A stretch of DNA of 64,000 nt, taken from NCBI RefSeq assembly GCF_003287875.1, contig NZ_QMKK01000043.1, forward strand, positions 1 through 64,000, given 5' to 3'. Below are positions 1-8,061 of the stretch, in pieces. The position numbers and the translations under genes are program-made. Source of the stretch: Martinezella tropici. GTDB taxonomy: Bacteria > Pseudomonadota > Alphaproteobacteria > Rhizobiales > Rhizobiaceae. The notes under the pieces were generated by a model. The model did not search any database, was not told the DNA's origin, and saw only the letters and a program-made list of their open reading frames with translations. Each line of letters begins with the position of its first letter. The stretch's first letter is position 1.

Positions 1-35
1 TCTGCCAAAGTAGTGCTAGGCTCAGGACTCATTGC

Positions 36-374
36 TCAGAGCCAGAAGATGACGGTTGCGGCGATACATATTGCCGAGAAGAAGGTGTGGGCGCATCGAT
101 CGTAGCGAGTTGCGATGCGGCGCCAGTCCTTGAGTTTTGCGAAGAGGTTCTCGACCTTGTGGCGCTTGCGATAAAGCGTCTTGTCATAGGGGTATGGCAC
201 TTTCCGGCTGCGGCTCGATGGAATGCAGGGTTCGATACCTTTTGCCTGCAATGCCTCACGGAATGGCGTGCTGTCGTAGCCGCGATCGGCAATGAGGACT
301 TTGGCGGGCGGCAAAGCGTCGAGAACGAGCCGTGCGCCTTTGTGATCGCTCATCTGGCCTTCACTGAGCAGCAT
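36..374 (-). CDS. IS5-family transposase, C-terminal part (OrfB)
   Basis: This is the C-terminal half of the transposase. It carries LIADRGYD, whose Asp30 is the second catalytic acid, and the KVENLFAKLKDWRR segment, whose Glu75 is the third, in the Y-(2)-R-(3)-E-(6)-K-like context of IS4/IS5 enzymes. The frame is open well upstream of the listed ATG, back to the slippery site near 465. The ATG at 374 is therefore probably not a real start, and the natural product is an OrfAB fusion of about 250 aa. No disabling stop or lost catalytic residue is visible. Confidence 0.8.
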   Translation of the reverse strand: MLLSEGQMSDHKGARLVLDALPPAKVLIADRGYDSTPFREALQAKGIEPCIPSSRSRKVPYPYDKTLYRKRHKVENLFAKLKDWRRIATRYDRCAHTFFSAICIAATVIFWL

Positions 375-421
375 GACGATTGGGCGGCCTTCGTCATCGC
401 AGACCGTGTGCAGCTTGGAGT

Positions 422-790
422 TCAGTCCACCTTTGGTTCGCCCGATACGACGGGGAACATCCCCTTTTTTAGCAGGCTTGCGGCCGTGCGATGTGCCTTG
501 AGATGCGTGGCATCGATCATGATCCGCTCGGACTTCGCGCCATCGACCGCCAGGGCCGCGAAGATGCGGTCAAAGACACCAAGGCGGCTCCAGCGAATGA
601 AGCGATTGTAGAGCGTCTTGTGCGGACCGTAGTCCTTCGGCGCATCCTTCCACTGCATGCCATGCTTGATGACGTAGACGATGCCACTGATCACCCGGCG
701 GTCGTCCACCCGCGGAATGCCATGCGCCAAAGGGAAGTACGGTTCGATCAGCGCCATTTGGCGCTCGCTCAACAAAAACAAATCACTCAT
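422..790 (-). CDS. IS5-family transposase, N-terminal part (OrfA)
   Basis: This 122-aa product carries the N-terminal half of an IS427-type transposase: the DUF4096-like DNA-binding region (about residues 5-75), then MIDATHLKAH, whose Asp93 is the first residue of the DDE triad. The frame stops soon after the run of six A residues at 465-470 (reverse strand). A -1 shift there joins it to the downstream ORF and restores the expected K-K-G-D-V-P transposase sequence. Alone it lacks two catalytic residues, so it is either a regulatory product or the first half of the fused enzyme. Confidence 0.85.
   Translation of the reverse strand: MSDLFLLSERQMALIEPYFPLAHGIPRVDDRRVISGIVYVIKHGMQWKDAPKDYGPHKTLYNRFIRWSRLGVFDRIFAALAVDGAKSERIMIDATHLKAHRTAASLLKKGMFPVVSGEPKVD
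464..470 (-). promoter_or_regulatory. Programmed -1 ribosomal frameshift heptamer
   Basis: Read on the reverse strand in the OrfA frame, the sequence is CT-A-AAA-AAG, a textbook A AAA AAG slippery heptamer. Shifting back one base gives the frame of OrfB. The continuous product then reads K-K-G-D-V-P-R-R-I-G, as in intact IS427 transposases. This is read directly from the sequence; frameshift efficiency is not known. Confidence 0.75.
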
Positions 791-930
791 CGCGGCCTCC
801 TATCGGAAACCGTGAATCACATCTCAAGCAAAATTAATAGGTCCTGAGCCTAGCTGTTGACAATGTTGCAGATCAGCCTCGATCAACACTCACTATGCCA
901 ACAAAATTTGCCAAAAATATCAATGACTTA

Positions 931-1020
931 TGGCGGAAGAGGTGGGATTCGAACCCACGGTACGGTTTCCCGCACGCCGGTTTTCAAGACCGGTTCCTTA
1001 AACCACTCGGACACTCTTCC
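931..1020 (-). tRNA. tRNA-Ser (anticodon TGA)
   Basis: A 90-nt class II tRNA on the reverse strand. The acceptor stem pairs GGAAGAG (from 1020) with CTCTTCC, followed by discriminator G and an encoded CCA at 931-933. The anticodon loop reads CTTGAAA, giving anticodon TGA for serine UCA codons. A long variable arm and a T-arm with GGTTCGAATCC are present. The IS5-family element lies just past its 3' end. Confidence 0.95.
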
Positions 1021-1434
1021 AAGCAATTGAAAAGGCTGAAAAATCCATGCAGTACTGATTTTTCGGAACCGGGTGGTGCTACCGGTTTTCTACCCAATCA
1101 CTCGACGGCTGGCTTTTTAGCAGCTTTGGTCGCCGCGTCAACTTGTTCCGCCGCGCTCTCCCGCATTCTCGATATCAGATGGAATTGTGGTTGAGGGATA
1201 TCGGCCGAGTGCGCGGCAGCATGCGCGATTCGTTTCGCCAAAGTGCCGGAAATAAGGTGGTACGGCCGATGGAGACGGCCGGGCCACCTTCGCCTGGTCA
1301 GGGGTCAAATCTGACTGAAGCAAGTTATTAATAAGCTAAGCTTATAATTTGTCAATTATCGACATCGGCTGTGAAGGTCTTGCTTTGCGAACGTCGTGTT
1401 GATGGCTTCGATTATCCGGGATAGTTTCCTCGCC
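1021..1434. other. Intergenic region between tRNA-Ser and the glycosylase gene
   Basis: About 414 bases without a convincing gene. It must hold the tRNA-Ser promoter (reverse strand) and the promoter of the downstream glycosylase gene. The only distinctive element is the AT-rich palindrome at 1326-1348. Short open frames here lack good ribosome binding sites and family resemblance. Confidence 0.6.
1326..1348. promoter_or_regulatory. Operator-like palindrome matching the marR promoter
   Basis: The core ATAAGCT-A-AGCTTAT (1331-1345) is a perfect inverted repeat. The surrounding TATTAATAAGC and CTTATAAT match the segment at 5442-5463 upstream of the MarR gene at 18 of 19 positions outside the spacer. 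The spacer is 4 nt here and 3 nt there. It lies about 90 bp upstream of the likely glycosylase start. Binding by the same MarR protein is an inference. Confidence 0.6.
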
Positions 1435-2031
1435 ATGACTTCTGATGATCATTCCCTGTCGCTCGGCACCAAGCCCCTCGCCGGCCCTGCCCTCACCGCC
1501 TTTTTCAGCCGCGATGCCGTCGTGGTCGCGTCCGACCTGATCGGGGCGCGTTTCACGGTCGCCGGCATAGGCGGTCGCATCGTCGAGACGGAGGCCTATC
1601 TACCCGATGACGAGGCTTCTCATGCATATCGGGGACCGACGCCGCGCAATACGGCCATGTTCGGACCGGCCGGCCACGTCTATGTCTACCGCTCCTACGG
1701 TATTCACTGGTGCCTGAATTTCGTTTGCACCAAGGGAAGCGCTGTGCTCATCCGGGCGATCGAGCCGGAAAACGGCATCGAGGAGATGATACGGCGGCGC
1801 GGACTTGCCGATATCGCCTCGCTCTGCAACGGGCCGGGCAAGCTGTCGCAGGCGCTTGCTATCGATATAAGCCTCGACGGCCGCTCGCTGGATGCGGCGC
1901 CGTTTTCGGTGTCTCGGGCGGAACCGGTGCCGGTCGTCTCCGGCAAGCGCATCGGCATCACGAAGAATGTCGATCCGCTCTGGCGTTTCGGAGCTGCCGG
2001 CTCGCGCTTTGTCAGCCGCCGTTTTCCGTGA
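1435..2031 (+). CDS. DNA-3-methyladenine glycosylase, AAG/MPG family
   Basis: This 198-aa protein is a monofunctional base-excision glycosylase of the AAG/MPG family, which removes alkylated purines (3-methyladenine, hypoxanthine) from DNA. The active-site segment VETEAY has the catalytic Glu53 and base-stacking Tyr55, followed by the family's [13 protein letters not shown] motif (60-71) and the Y-V-Y-x-S-Y-G segment (83-89). Length fits the bacterial family (about 190-210 aa). The frame stays open to ATGs at 1396 and 1402, but ATG 1435 begins nearest the conserved domain. A palindrome resembling the operator of the nearby marR gene lies upstream. The gene faces the efflux operon tail to tail. 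Confidence 0.88.
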   Translation: MTSDDHSLSLGTKPLAGPALTAFFSRDAVVVASDLIGARFTVAGIGGRIVETEAYLPDDEASHAYRGPTPRNTAMFGPAGHVYVYRSYGIHWCLNFVCTKGSAVLIRAIEPENGIEEMIRRRGLADIASLCNGPGKLSQALAIDISLDGRSLDAAPFSVSRAEPVPVVSGKRIGITKNVDPLWRFGAAGSRFVSRRFP

Positions 2032-2074
2032 TTGAACAAAAACGGCCACCGGGGTGGTGCCCGGCAGCCGCTGA

Positions 2075-2106
2075 GCCACGCAGTGAAACTGGAAAGGCTG
2101 CGTGGC
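2075..2106. terminator. Hairpin between convergent glycosylase and efflux genes
   Basis: GCCACGCAG (2075-2083) pairs perfectly with CTGCGTGGC (2098-2106) around a 14-nt loop, followed by a modest T-rich stretch (ATTTTC). It sits between two convergent genes and could end transcription from either side. Confidence 0.5.
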
Positions 2107-2204
2107 AAGCATTTTCGCTTCTCTTCGAATCGCGAAACGCTTGTCTTATGATTTCTCAATGCATTCCGGACGGAAAACCGCTTCGCACTTTTCCTGGAAA
2201 TGCT

Positions 2205-3749
2205 CTATTCCATCGCGACGCTGTGGTCGACCGCCGGCGGCGCCTTCGGCTTGCGGAGCAGCACCAATAGCGGCATGGCGAAGATCGACATCAGCATCAG
2301 CAGTTTGAAGTCGTCGATATAGGCGATGACGGTTGCCTGGGTGGTGATCATGCCGTCGAGCGTCGCGCGTCCCACAGCCGTCAAGGGGCTCACGCCCTGT
2401 GCGGCCGCCGCATCGAAATAGCGGTTGAACGGCGTCACATAGGCGGCAATGTTGGCATGATTGACCTGCGTGTTCTCGGTGATCAGCATCGAAACGACGG
2501 AAATGCCGACGCTGGAGCCGATATTGCGCGAGAGGTTGTAGAGGCCGGTCCCTTCACCGCGCATCTGTGCCGGCAGCGTCGCAAAGGCGATCGTCGTCAG
2601 CGGCACGAAGAGGAAGCCGAGGCCTGCGCCCTGGACGAAGCCGACCGATATCAGCGTCCATTGCGAAACATCCGGTGTCCAGCCGGTCATGTCGTACATG
2701 GCCCAGGCCGTCAGCGCGAGGCCGATGAACAGCAGCCAGCGCGTGTCGACCTTGCCGATCAGGCGTCCCACCAGGAACATGCAGAACATGGTGCCGAGGC
2801 CGCGCGGTCCCATGACGATGCCCGCGGTCACGACCGGATAGCCCATCAGCGTCTGCAGATAGGGTGTCATCAGCGCCAGCGAAGCCAGATAGGTCACGCC
2901 GACGATGAAGATGAACAGGATGCTGACGGCAAAGTTCTGGTCCATGAACAGGCGTGGATTGACGAAACTCCGCTCGGCCGTGAACATGTGCACGAGGAAG
3001 AGATAGAAGGCGCTGACGCAGACGAGCGCCTCGATGATGATCTCGCTCGAGTAGAACCAGTCGAGCTGCTCGCCGCGGTCGAGAAAGAGCTGCAGCGCCG
3101 CAATCGCGATCGAAAGCATGCTGAAGCCGAACCAGTCGAGCTTCGCCAGCGCATCGAGCTTCGTTTCCGTCACATAGACGACAATGCCGAAGAAGGCGAG
3201 CGCCCCGATCGGCACGTTGATGTAGAACACCCAGCGCCAGCTGATATTGTCGGTCAACCAGCCGCCGATGACGGGTCCCAGCACCGGACCGACCATGACC
3301 GAGACGCCGAACAGCGCCATGGCGCGGCCGCGCTCCTCGATATTGTAGATATCGAGCAGAATGCCCTGCGACAGCGGCACCAGCGAGGCGCCGAACAATC
3401 CCTGCAGCAGGCGGAATCCGACGATCTGCACCAATGATTCCGACAGGCCGCAGAGGACGGAAGCGGCGACGAAGCCGGCGATCGCGACCAGCAACACTCG
3501 CTTGCGGCCGAATTTTGCCGAGAGGAAACCCGAGGGTGGCGTCATGATGGCGGCCGCGACGATGTAGGACGTCAGCACCCAGTTGATCTGGTCGGCGCTC
3601 GCGGAAACGTCGCCCTGGATATGCGGCAGCGCGACGTTGGCGATGGTCGTGTCCAGCGCCTGCATGATCACGGACAGGATGACGCAGGCGGTGATCGCAC
3701 CGCGATTGGCGACGGGTGCCGCCGGCGAAGAATTGGTCGCGCTACTCAT
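2205..3749 (-). CDS. emrB: DHA2-family drug:H+ antiporter, EmrB/QacA type
   Basis: This 514-aa inner-membrane permease has the 14-helix pattern of the DHA2 family of the major facilitator superfamily. It opens with the family segment Q-A-L-D-T-T-I-A-N-V-A-L-P-H-I-Q-G and has motif C (GPVLGPVIGGW) in helix 5. It should exchange protons for hydrophobic drugs, delivering them to the periplasmic adaptor encoded just upstream. The ATG at 3749 (MSSATNSS) is chosen over one 75 bases further upstream because it overlaps the emrA stop by 8 bp, typical of translational coupling. The natural substrate cannot be read from sequence. Confidence 0.9.
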   Translation of the reverse strand: MSSATNSSPAAPVANRGAITACVILSVIMQALDTTIANVALPHIQGDVSASADQINWVLTSYIVAAAIMTPPSGFLSAKFGRKRVLLVAIAGFVAASVLCGLSESLVQIVGFRLLQGLFGASLVPLSQGILLDIYNIEERGRAMALFGVSVMVGPVLGPVIGGWLTDNISWRWVFYINVPIGALAFFGIVVYVTETKLDALAKLDWFGFSMLSIAIAALQLFLDRGEQLDWFYSSEIIIEALVCVSAFYLFLVHMFTAERSFVNPRLFMDQNFAVSILFIFIVGVTYLASLALMTPYLQTLMGYPVVTAGIVMGPRGLGTMFCMFLVGRLIGKVDTRWLLFIGLALTAWAMYDMTGWTPDVSQWTLISVGFVQGAGLGFLFVPLTTIAFATLPAQMRGEGTGLYNLSRNIGSSVGISVVSMLITENTQVNHANIAAYVTPFNRYFDAAAAQGVSPLTAVGRATLDGMITTQATVIAYIDDFKLLMLMSIFAMPLLVLLRKPKAPPAVDHSVAME

Positions 3750-4968
3750 GATCCTGACCGCGGGAATGGCCGAGCAGGTTGGTGATGAAATCAGGCAGGC
3801 CGCGGGCATGGCCGGTCTCGACATCGGCGACGACGCTCATTCCGACGCGCAGCGGCGGTTTGCCCTGCATGTCGTCGATGCTGATGATCATCGGAATGCG
3901 CTGTACGACCTTGACCCAGTTGCCGGTCGTGTTCTGGGCCGGCAGCAGCGAGAAGCTGGAGCCCGATGCCGGCGAGATGCTGGCGACCGTACCCTTCCAC
4001 GTCACGCCCGGATAGGCATCGACCGAAATGTCGACCTTCTGGCCGGGACGCACATAGGTAAGCTCGGTTTCCTTCGGGCTCGCATTGATCCACACATGGC
4101 TCGTGGAAACCAGCGAGAATCCCTGCTGCGCGGCCGTCAGGTAGGCACCGACCTGAAGCGAGGGCACGTTCGCGGTGATGCCGTCGAACGGCGCGCGCAC
4201 CACGGTATCGTCGAGCTCGCGCTGTGCGTTGTCGACCGCGGCCTTGGCCTGGAGATAGAGCGGATTTTGCTCGACGGGCAGATCGGCGGCACCCTCGCCG
4301 CCCAACTGCGCAAGGGTCGTTGCCGCCTGGGCCTGTGCGACCGATACCTTCTGCTGCGCGGCTTCCAGATTGTGCTTGGCCTGATCGAATGCCGCCTTGG
4401 AGGCAACCGAGCTGTTGATCAGGTTCTGCTGGCGCGTGAATTCCGTCTGGTAATAGGGAATGTCGGCCTGTGCCTGGGCGATTTCGGCTAAGGCCTGTTT
4501 GTAGCTCGCCTGCAGGTTCAGGATCTGGTTCCTGGCGTTGCCGAGCTGTGCTTTGGCACCGTCCAGCGCGATCCGGAAGGAGTCGGGCTTCAGGCGAAAG
4601 AGCACCTGGCCTTTCTTCACCACCTCGTTTTCATGCACATCCACCGAGATCACCGTGCCGGATACGTCGGTCGAAACACCCACCATGTCGGCCTGGATAT
4701 AGGCATTGTCAGTGGACATGATCTGTCCGCCGGTGACGTAGTAATAGCCGCCGATGACGAGCGCGACAGGCAGTAGTGCAAACAGCACCGGTCGCGTCAG
4801 GTTGCGGCGTTTGCGCGGCGTTTCCGGGGGTGCGACCGGGGCTGCCGCTGCAGCTGCTGCGGGCTGCGGTGGGGGATTGGAGGACGGGGCCTCGGCCACC
4901 GGGGCCTCGGTCTGTTCAGCGGAATTTGCGTTTGCAGGCACGCGGAGTGAGGAAGATGCATCAGCCAT
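3742..4968 (-). CDS. emrA: HlyD/EmrA-family periplasmic adaptor (membrane fusion protein)
   Basis: This 408-aa protein has a Pro/Ala-rich cytoplasmic N-terminus (about 1-55), one membrane helix (about 58-75), then the split lipoyl/biotinyl-like domain and a long alpha-hairpin (about 110-240) of EmrA-type adaptors. A C-terminal beta-barrel follows. Such proteins link an inner-membrane pump to an outer-membrane channel. It is the middle gene of marR-emrA-emrB, overlapping both neighbours by 8 bp. No TolC-like gene lies nearby, so the outer-membrane partner must be encoded elsewhere. Confidence 0.9.
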   Translation of the reverse strand: MADASSSLRVPANANSAEQTEAPVAEAPSSNPPPQPAAAAAAAPVAPPETPRKRRNLTRPVLFALLPVALVIGGYYYVTGGQIMSTDNAYIQADMVGVSTDVSGTVISVDVHENEVVKKGQVLFRLKPDSFRIALDGAKAQLGNARNQILNLQASYKQALAEIAQAQADIPYYQTEFTRQQNLINSSVASKAAFDQAKHNLEAAQQKVSVAQAQAATTLAQLGGEGAADLPVEQNPLYLQAKAAVDNAQRELDDTVVRAPFDGITANVPSLQVGAYLTAAQQGFSLVSTSHVWINASPKETELTYVRPGQKVDISVDAYPGVTWKGTVASISPASGSSFSLLPAQNTTGNWVKVVQRIPMIISIDDMQGKPPLRVGMSVVADVETGHARGLPDFITNLLGHSRGQDHE

Positions 4969-5425
4969 GTTGTAACTCTTTGTCGACCGCCTTTGAACGG
5001 CAGGCGCTAAGCAGGTTCGATTTCATGAGGGTAAGCAATTCGTAGAGGCGCTCTTGATCCTCCTGCGAGGTTCCTTCGAGCGCTTCCTTACGTGTCTGGT
5101 CGCCCATGTTGCGCATGGTCTCGATCAGCGGACGGGCTTCCTCGCGCATGTAAAGAAGCCAGCTTCGTCGATCGCTCGGATGCTGCCGGCGCTCCACCAG
5201 ACCGCGTTCGCTCAGCTTGTCGAGGATGCGGACCAGCGTAATCGGCTCGATCTCCAGCATTTCCGCGAGACCGGCCTGATGGATACCTTCATTGTTCGCG
5301 AGGTAGGCGAGCGTCTGCCATTGCGAACGCGTCAGGCCCAAATCCTTTGCGCGCTGCTCGAACCGCTTGCGAAACAGCCTGGCAACGTCATGAAGGAGAA
5401 AGCCGAGAGTGGGTGTCGAATTCAT
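4961..5425 (-). CDS. MarR-family transcriptional regulator (EmrR-like)
   Basis: A 154-aa winged-helix regulator of the MarR family. The recognition region reads L-A-E-M-L-E-I-E-P-I-T-L-V-R-I-L-D-K-L-S (about 53-72), followed by the wing E-R-R-Q-H-P-S-D-R-R (about 78-87) with the conserved D-x-R signature. It is the first gene of the efflux operon and overlaps emrA by 8 bp. An inverted repeat, ATAAG-N4-CTTAT, lies 22 bp upstream of its start, so autoregulation relieved by a drug ligand is likely. A near copy of this site precedes the glycosylase gene, suggesting a second target. Confidence 0.9.
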   Translation of the reverse strand: MNSTPTLGFLLHDVARLFRKRFEQRAKDLGLTRSQWQTLAYLANNEGIHQAGLAEMLEIEPITLVRILDKLSERGLVERRQHPSDRRSWLLYMREEARPLIETMRNMGDQTRKEALEGTSQEDQERLYELLTLMKSNLLSACRSKAVDKELQHG

Positions 5426-5441
5426 GGTATGAAAAGCCTGC

Positions 5442-5463
5442 TATTGATAAGCAACCTTATAAT
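5442..5463. promoter_or_regulatory. Candidate MarR operator upstream of marR-emrAB
   Basis: ATAAG (5447-5451), CAAC, CTTAT (5456-5460) forms a perfect inverted repeat inside an AT-rich promoter segment directly upstream of the MarR start. Its position and symmetry fit an autoregulatory MarR operator. The flanks match the palindrome at 1326-1348 almost exactly. Confidence 0.65.
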
Positions 5464-5586
5464 GATTAACACATATAGTAAGCGCCCATGCGATACAAGA
5501 GGCGGGCAATCAAGAAATGGCAGTTGTCGAAGATGTCGCAGGGCTGTCACAAAGATGCCGCAGTGGCGAGTTGCCGATCGCCAATT

Positions 5587-5620
5587 GAAAAGGCGCGGGC
5601 CGATTCGCCCGCGCCTTTTC
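5587..5620. terminator. Strong bidirectional intrinsic terminator
   Basis: GAAAAGGCGCGGGC (5587-5600) pairs perfectly over 14 bp with GCCCGCGCCTTTTC (5607-5620) around a 6-nt loop. The A-rich and T-rich edges make it a terminator on both strands. It best serves the reverse-strand small gene ending at 5683 and separates it from the marR promoter. Confidence 0.75.
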
Positions 5621-5682
5621 GGCAGTTTCGCAGCAGAGGTGGTACGTAGGGGGCGTCCCACCCGTCAGAGTTCGACCTGAAG

Positions 5683-5964
5683 CTAGCGTCGGCTGAGAAG
5701 ACCGATGAGATAGCCGATGCCAGCTGCGGCAGCGACCATGAAGATCGGCTCCTCGCGAACTCTTTCGCGCAACTGCTCGGTGATCTCCTGGGCTTCTTCC
5801 GCGACGACAGATTTCGCTCCCTGCCCCACGGCTGCCATGCTCTGCGACAACCTCGACAGATCTTCGCGCAATGCGGCGACCTGCGCGGCAAGGTCCTCCA
5901 TTGCCATTTCGGTCTGTGCTCGCGCGGAAGAAGATTGGGCGGAAGCTGATTTCGTTTCTGCCAT
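5683..5964 (-). CDS. Small membrane-anchored protein, DUF883/ElaB-YqjD-like
   Basis: This 93-aa protein has an Ala/Ser/Gln-rich N-terminus, an amphipathic region (about 20-65) with coiled-coil-like spacing, and one C-terminal hydrophobic helix rich in small residues (MVAAAAGIGYLIGLLSRR, about 76-93). That layout resembles DUF883 proteins such as ElaB and YqjD, tail-anchored proteins linked to stationary phase and ribosome association in E. coli. The ATG at 5964 is preceded by AAGGAG at good spacing, so the longer open frame is not used. It is monocistronic and ends at a strong terminator. The family call is a pattern match, and its function here is unknown. Confidence 0.7.
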   Translation of the reverse strand: MAETKSASAQSSSARAQTEMAMEDLAAQVAALREDLSRLSQSMAAVGQGAKSVVAEEAQEITEQLRERVREEPIFMVAAAAGIGYLIGLLSRR

Positions 5965-6143
5965 CGTATGCTCCTTTGTCTTCTGGTTCCTAGAACGCCG
6001 CTGCCTGTCAAAGGTTCCGGCGTCTTTGCCCGCCGTCCGGCGATTTCCCCAGTGGCTCTTCAATTCCGGTTCGGATTGTTCTAAGGAACTCCGATTGTTT
6101 CGCCCGCGTGCGAAGACTTGATGATGACGAGGTTTGCTTTCCG

Positions 6144-8036
6144 ATGTTCGACGTGCTGAGAAAAATCGCCCAGACCTGGCTTGCCAAGGGCCTGTTGCTT
6201 CTTCTTGCGGCAGCCTTCGGTGTATGGGGTGTCGAGCGGTCCCTCATCACCGGCGGCAGCAGCAATACGGTTGTCACGGTTGGCGATCAGCACATCGATA
6301 CCAATGAATTCCGTCTTGCCTACCGTCGCCAGATCCAGGCGATCAGCCAGCAACTGCGCATGCAGATCACGCCTGAGCAGGCCCGTGCGTTCGGGATCGG
6401 ACAGCAAACGGTGGCGCAGCTCGTCGCCGGCGCCTCGCTTGACCAGCTTGCCGCCGATATGGGCCTCGGTCTTTCGCAGGACCGGCTGGCCAAGCTGATC
6501 GGCGACGATCCGGCCTTCAAGGCGACGAACGGTGCTTTCGACCGCCAGAAATTCGACTTGCTGCTGCGCAACAGCAACATTTCGCCTGACGATTACATCA
6601 AGGAGCGCAGCAAGGTTGCGATCCGCGGCCAGATCGTCGAGGCGGTATCGAACGGCTTTACTGCGCCGCAGGTCCTGGTCGACGCCGTCAAGCAATATCA
6701 CGACCAGACCCGCAGCATCGATTATCTGCTGCTGACCAATGCCAATATCGATCCGGTCAAAGCGCCGGCCGACGATGTCTTGCAGAAGTGGTTCGACGGC
6801 GTGAAGTCGAAGTATCGCGCTCCGGAATATCGCAAGTTCGGCTATGTCAAACTGCAGGCCGAGGATATCGCCGATCCGGCGAGCGTGTCCGACGACGAGG
6901 TGCGCGCGCAGTTCGACAAGCGCAAGGACAGCTTCACGACGCCGGCGACGCGCACGATCGAGCAGCTGACCTTCCCCAACAAGGATCTCGCCAACGCCGC
7001 AGCCGATGCGCTGAAGACGGGAACCACCTTCGATCAGCTCGTCTCCGACCAGGGCAAGAAGCCTTCCGATGTGCTGCTCGGCACCTTCACCAAGGACCAG
7101 GTTCCGGACAAGACCGTCGCCGAAGCCGCGTTTGCCGTCGCCAAGGAAGGCGGCACGAGCCCTGTCGTCGACGGTTCGTTCGGCCCGGTCATCCTGCGCG
7201 TGAGCAACGTGAAGAATGAGACTGCGAAGAATTTCGACGAGGTCAAGGAAGATATCCGCAAGCAGATTGCGCTCAGCAATGCCGCCAGCGAAATCACCAG
7301 CGTCCACGACAAGTTCGAGGACCTGCGCGGTTCCGGCGCCTCGCTGCAGGAAGCCGCCTCGCAGCTGAAGCTGAAACTGGTCACCGTCGATGCCATCGAT
7401 CAGACCGGCCTCGACCAGAATGGCAATGAGATCAAGGATCTGCCGGCGCGCCAGCAGCTGCTTTCGGAAGTCTTCAAGGCCGACCAGGGTGGCAACCCTG
7501 CTCCACTGACGGTCGGCAATGACGGCTATATCTGGTACGACGTCATGAACATCACGCCCGATCACGACCGGCCGCTTGCGGAAGTGCGCGAAAAGGCCGT
7601 TGCCGATTGGACTGCCGAGCAGCAGAGGATCGCGCTTGCCGCCAAGGCGACCGAGCTGAAGCAGGAAGCACAGAAGGGCAAGTCGCTTGCCGATATCGCC
7701 GCGCCGCTCGGCATTGCCGTTGAAAACAAGACGAGCATCATGCGCTCGACCGATGATCCGGTTCTGGGTCGTGGCGGCGTCGCAGCCGCCTTCTCCGGCC
7801 CGGTCGATGCGGTCGCCACTGCCGTCGGCGCCGATGATACGACGCAGATCCTGCTCAAGGTCACCGATGTCAACGACAATCCGACGACGGACGCGCTGAG
7901 CAATGATGATCAGCAGGTTGCCCAGATTGCCAATGCCGCCGGCGACGATATCCTCGATCAGATGGTGAGCCAGTTGCAGGGCAAATATGCCGTCACGGTC
8001 AACCAGAGCCTCGCCGAACAGGCGATGTCTCGCTAG
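6144..8036 (+). CDS. ppiD: PpiD/SurA-type periplasmic peptidyl-prolyl isomerase
   Basis: A 630-aa protein with one N-terminal signal anchor (about 11-30), a long SurA-N-like helical chaperone region (about 35-240) and a parvulin-type PPIase-like domain near 245-380, then a C-terminal helical region. PpiD is anchored to the inner membrane next to the Sec channel and helps fold exported proteins. Length and domain order match PpiD (about 620-630 aa). The ATG at 6144 (MFDVLRK) is chosen because it places the anchor at the N-terminus; a longer open frame extends to 6108. It leads a run continuing into trpD (25-bp gap). How well the parvulin active site is kept cannot be judged by eye. Confidence 0.88.
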   Translation: MFDVLRKIAQTWLAKGLLLLLAAAFGVWGVERSLITGGSSNTVVTVGDQHIDTNEFRLAYRRQIQAISQQLRMQITPEQARAFGIGQQTVAQLVAGASLDQLAADMGLGLSQDRLAKLIGDDPAFKATNGAFDRQKFDLLLRNSNISPDDYIKERSKVAIRGQIVEAVSNGFTAPQVLVDAVKQYHDQTRSIDYLLLTNANIDPVKAPADDVLQKWFDGVKSKYRAPEYRKFGYVKLQAEDIADPASVSDDEVRAQFDKRKDSFTTPATRTIEQLTFPNKDLANAAADALKTGTTFDQLVSDQGKKPSDVLLGTFTKDQVPDKTVAEAAFAVAKEGGTSPVVDGSFGPVILRVSNVKNETAKNFDEVKEDIRKQIALSNAASEITSVHDKFEDLRGSGASLQEAASQLKLKLVTVDAIDQTGLDQNGNEIKDLPARQQLLSEVFKADQGGNPAPLTVGNDGYIWYDVMNITPDHDRPLAEVREKAVADWTAEQQRIALAAKATELKQEAQKGKSLADIAAPLGIAVENKTSIMRSTDDPVLGRGGVAAAFSGPVDAVATAVGADDTTQILLKVTDVNDNPTTDALSNDDQQVAQIANAAGDDILDQMVSQLQGKYAVTVNQSLAEQAMSR

Positions 8037-8061
8037 GCCCGGTCGGGAGGATGGATAGTCG

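Larger units (their letters stand above)
20..849 (-). mobile_element. IS5-family (IS427-like) insertion sequence, apparently intact
   Basis: An element of about 830 bp with terminal inverted repeats. GCTCAGGAC at 20-28 is repeated inverted at 841-849, followed by weaker matching to about 14 bp. Each end is flanked by CTAG (16-19 and 850-853), consistent with a short target duplication. The only genes inside are two reverse-strand ORFs that together encode a DDE transposase. The two-ORF layout, length and frameshift site match the IS427 group of the IS5 family. Because CTAG is self-complementary, the exact duplication length (2 or 4 bp) cannot be decided. The element lies 77 bp from the 3' end of a tRNA-Ser gene. 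Confidence 0.85.

Noticed and set aside
1..1020. Genomic island boundary at tRNA-Ser
   Set aside because: There is no integrase gene and no repeated tRNA 3' segment in the window; the nearby IS explains the mobile signal.
895..1194. Open frame covering tRNA-Ser
   Set aside because: It lies across a clear tRNA gene on the other strand and has no protein-family features.
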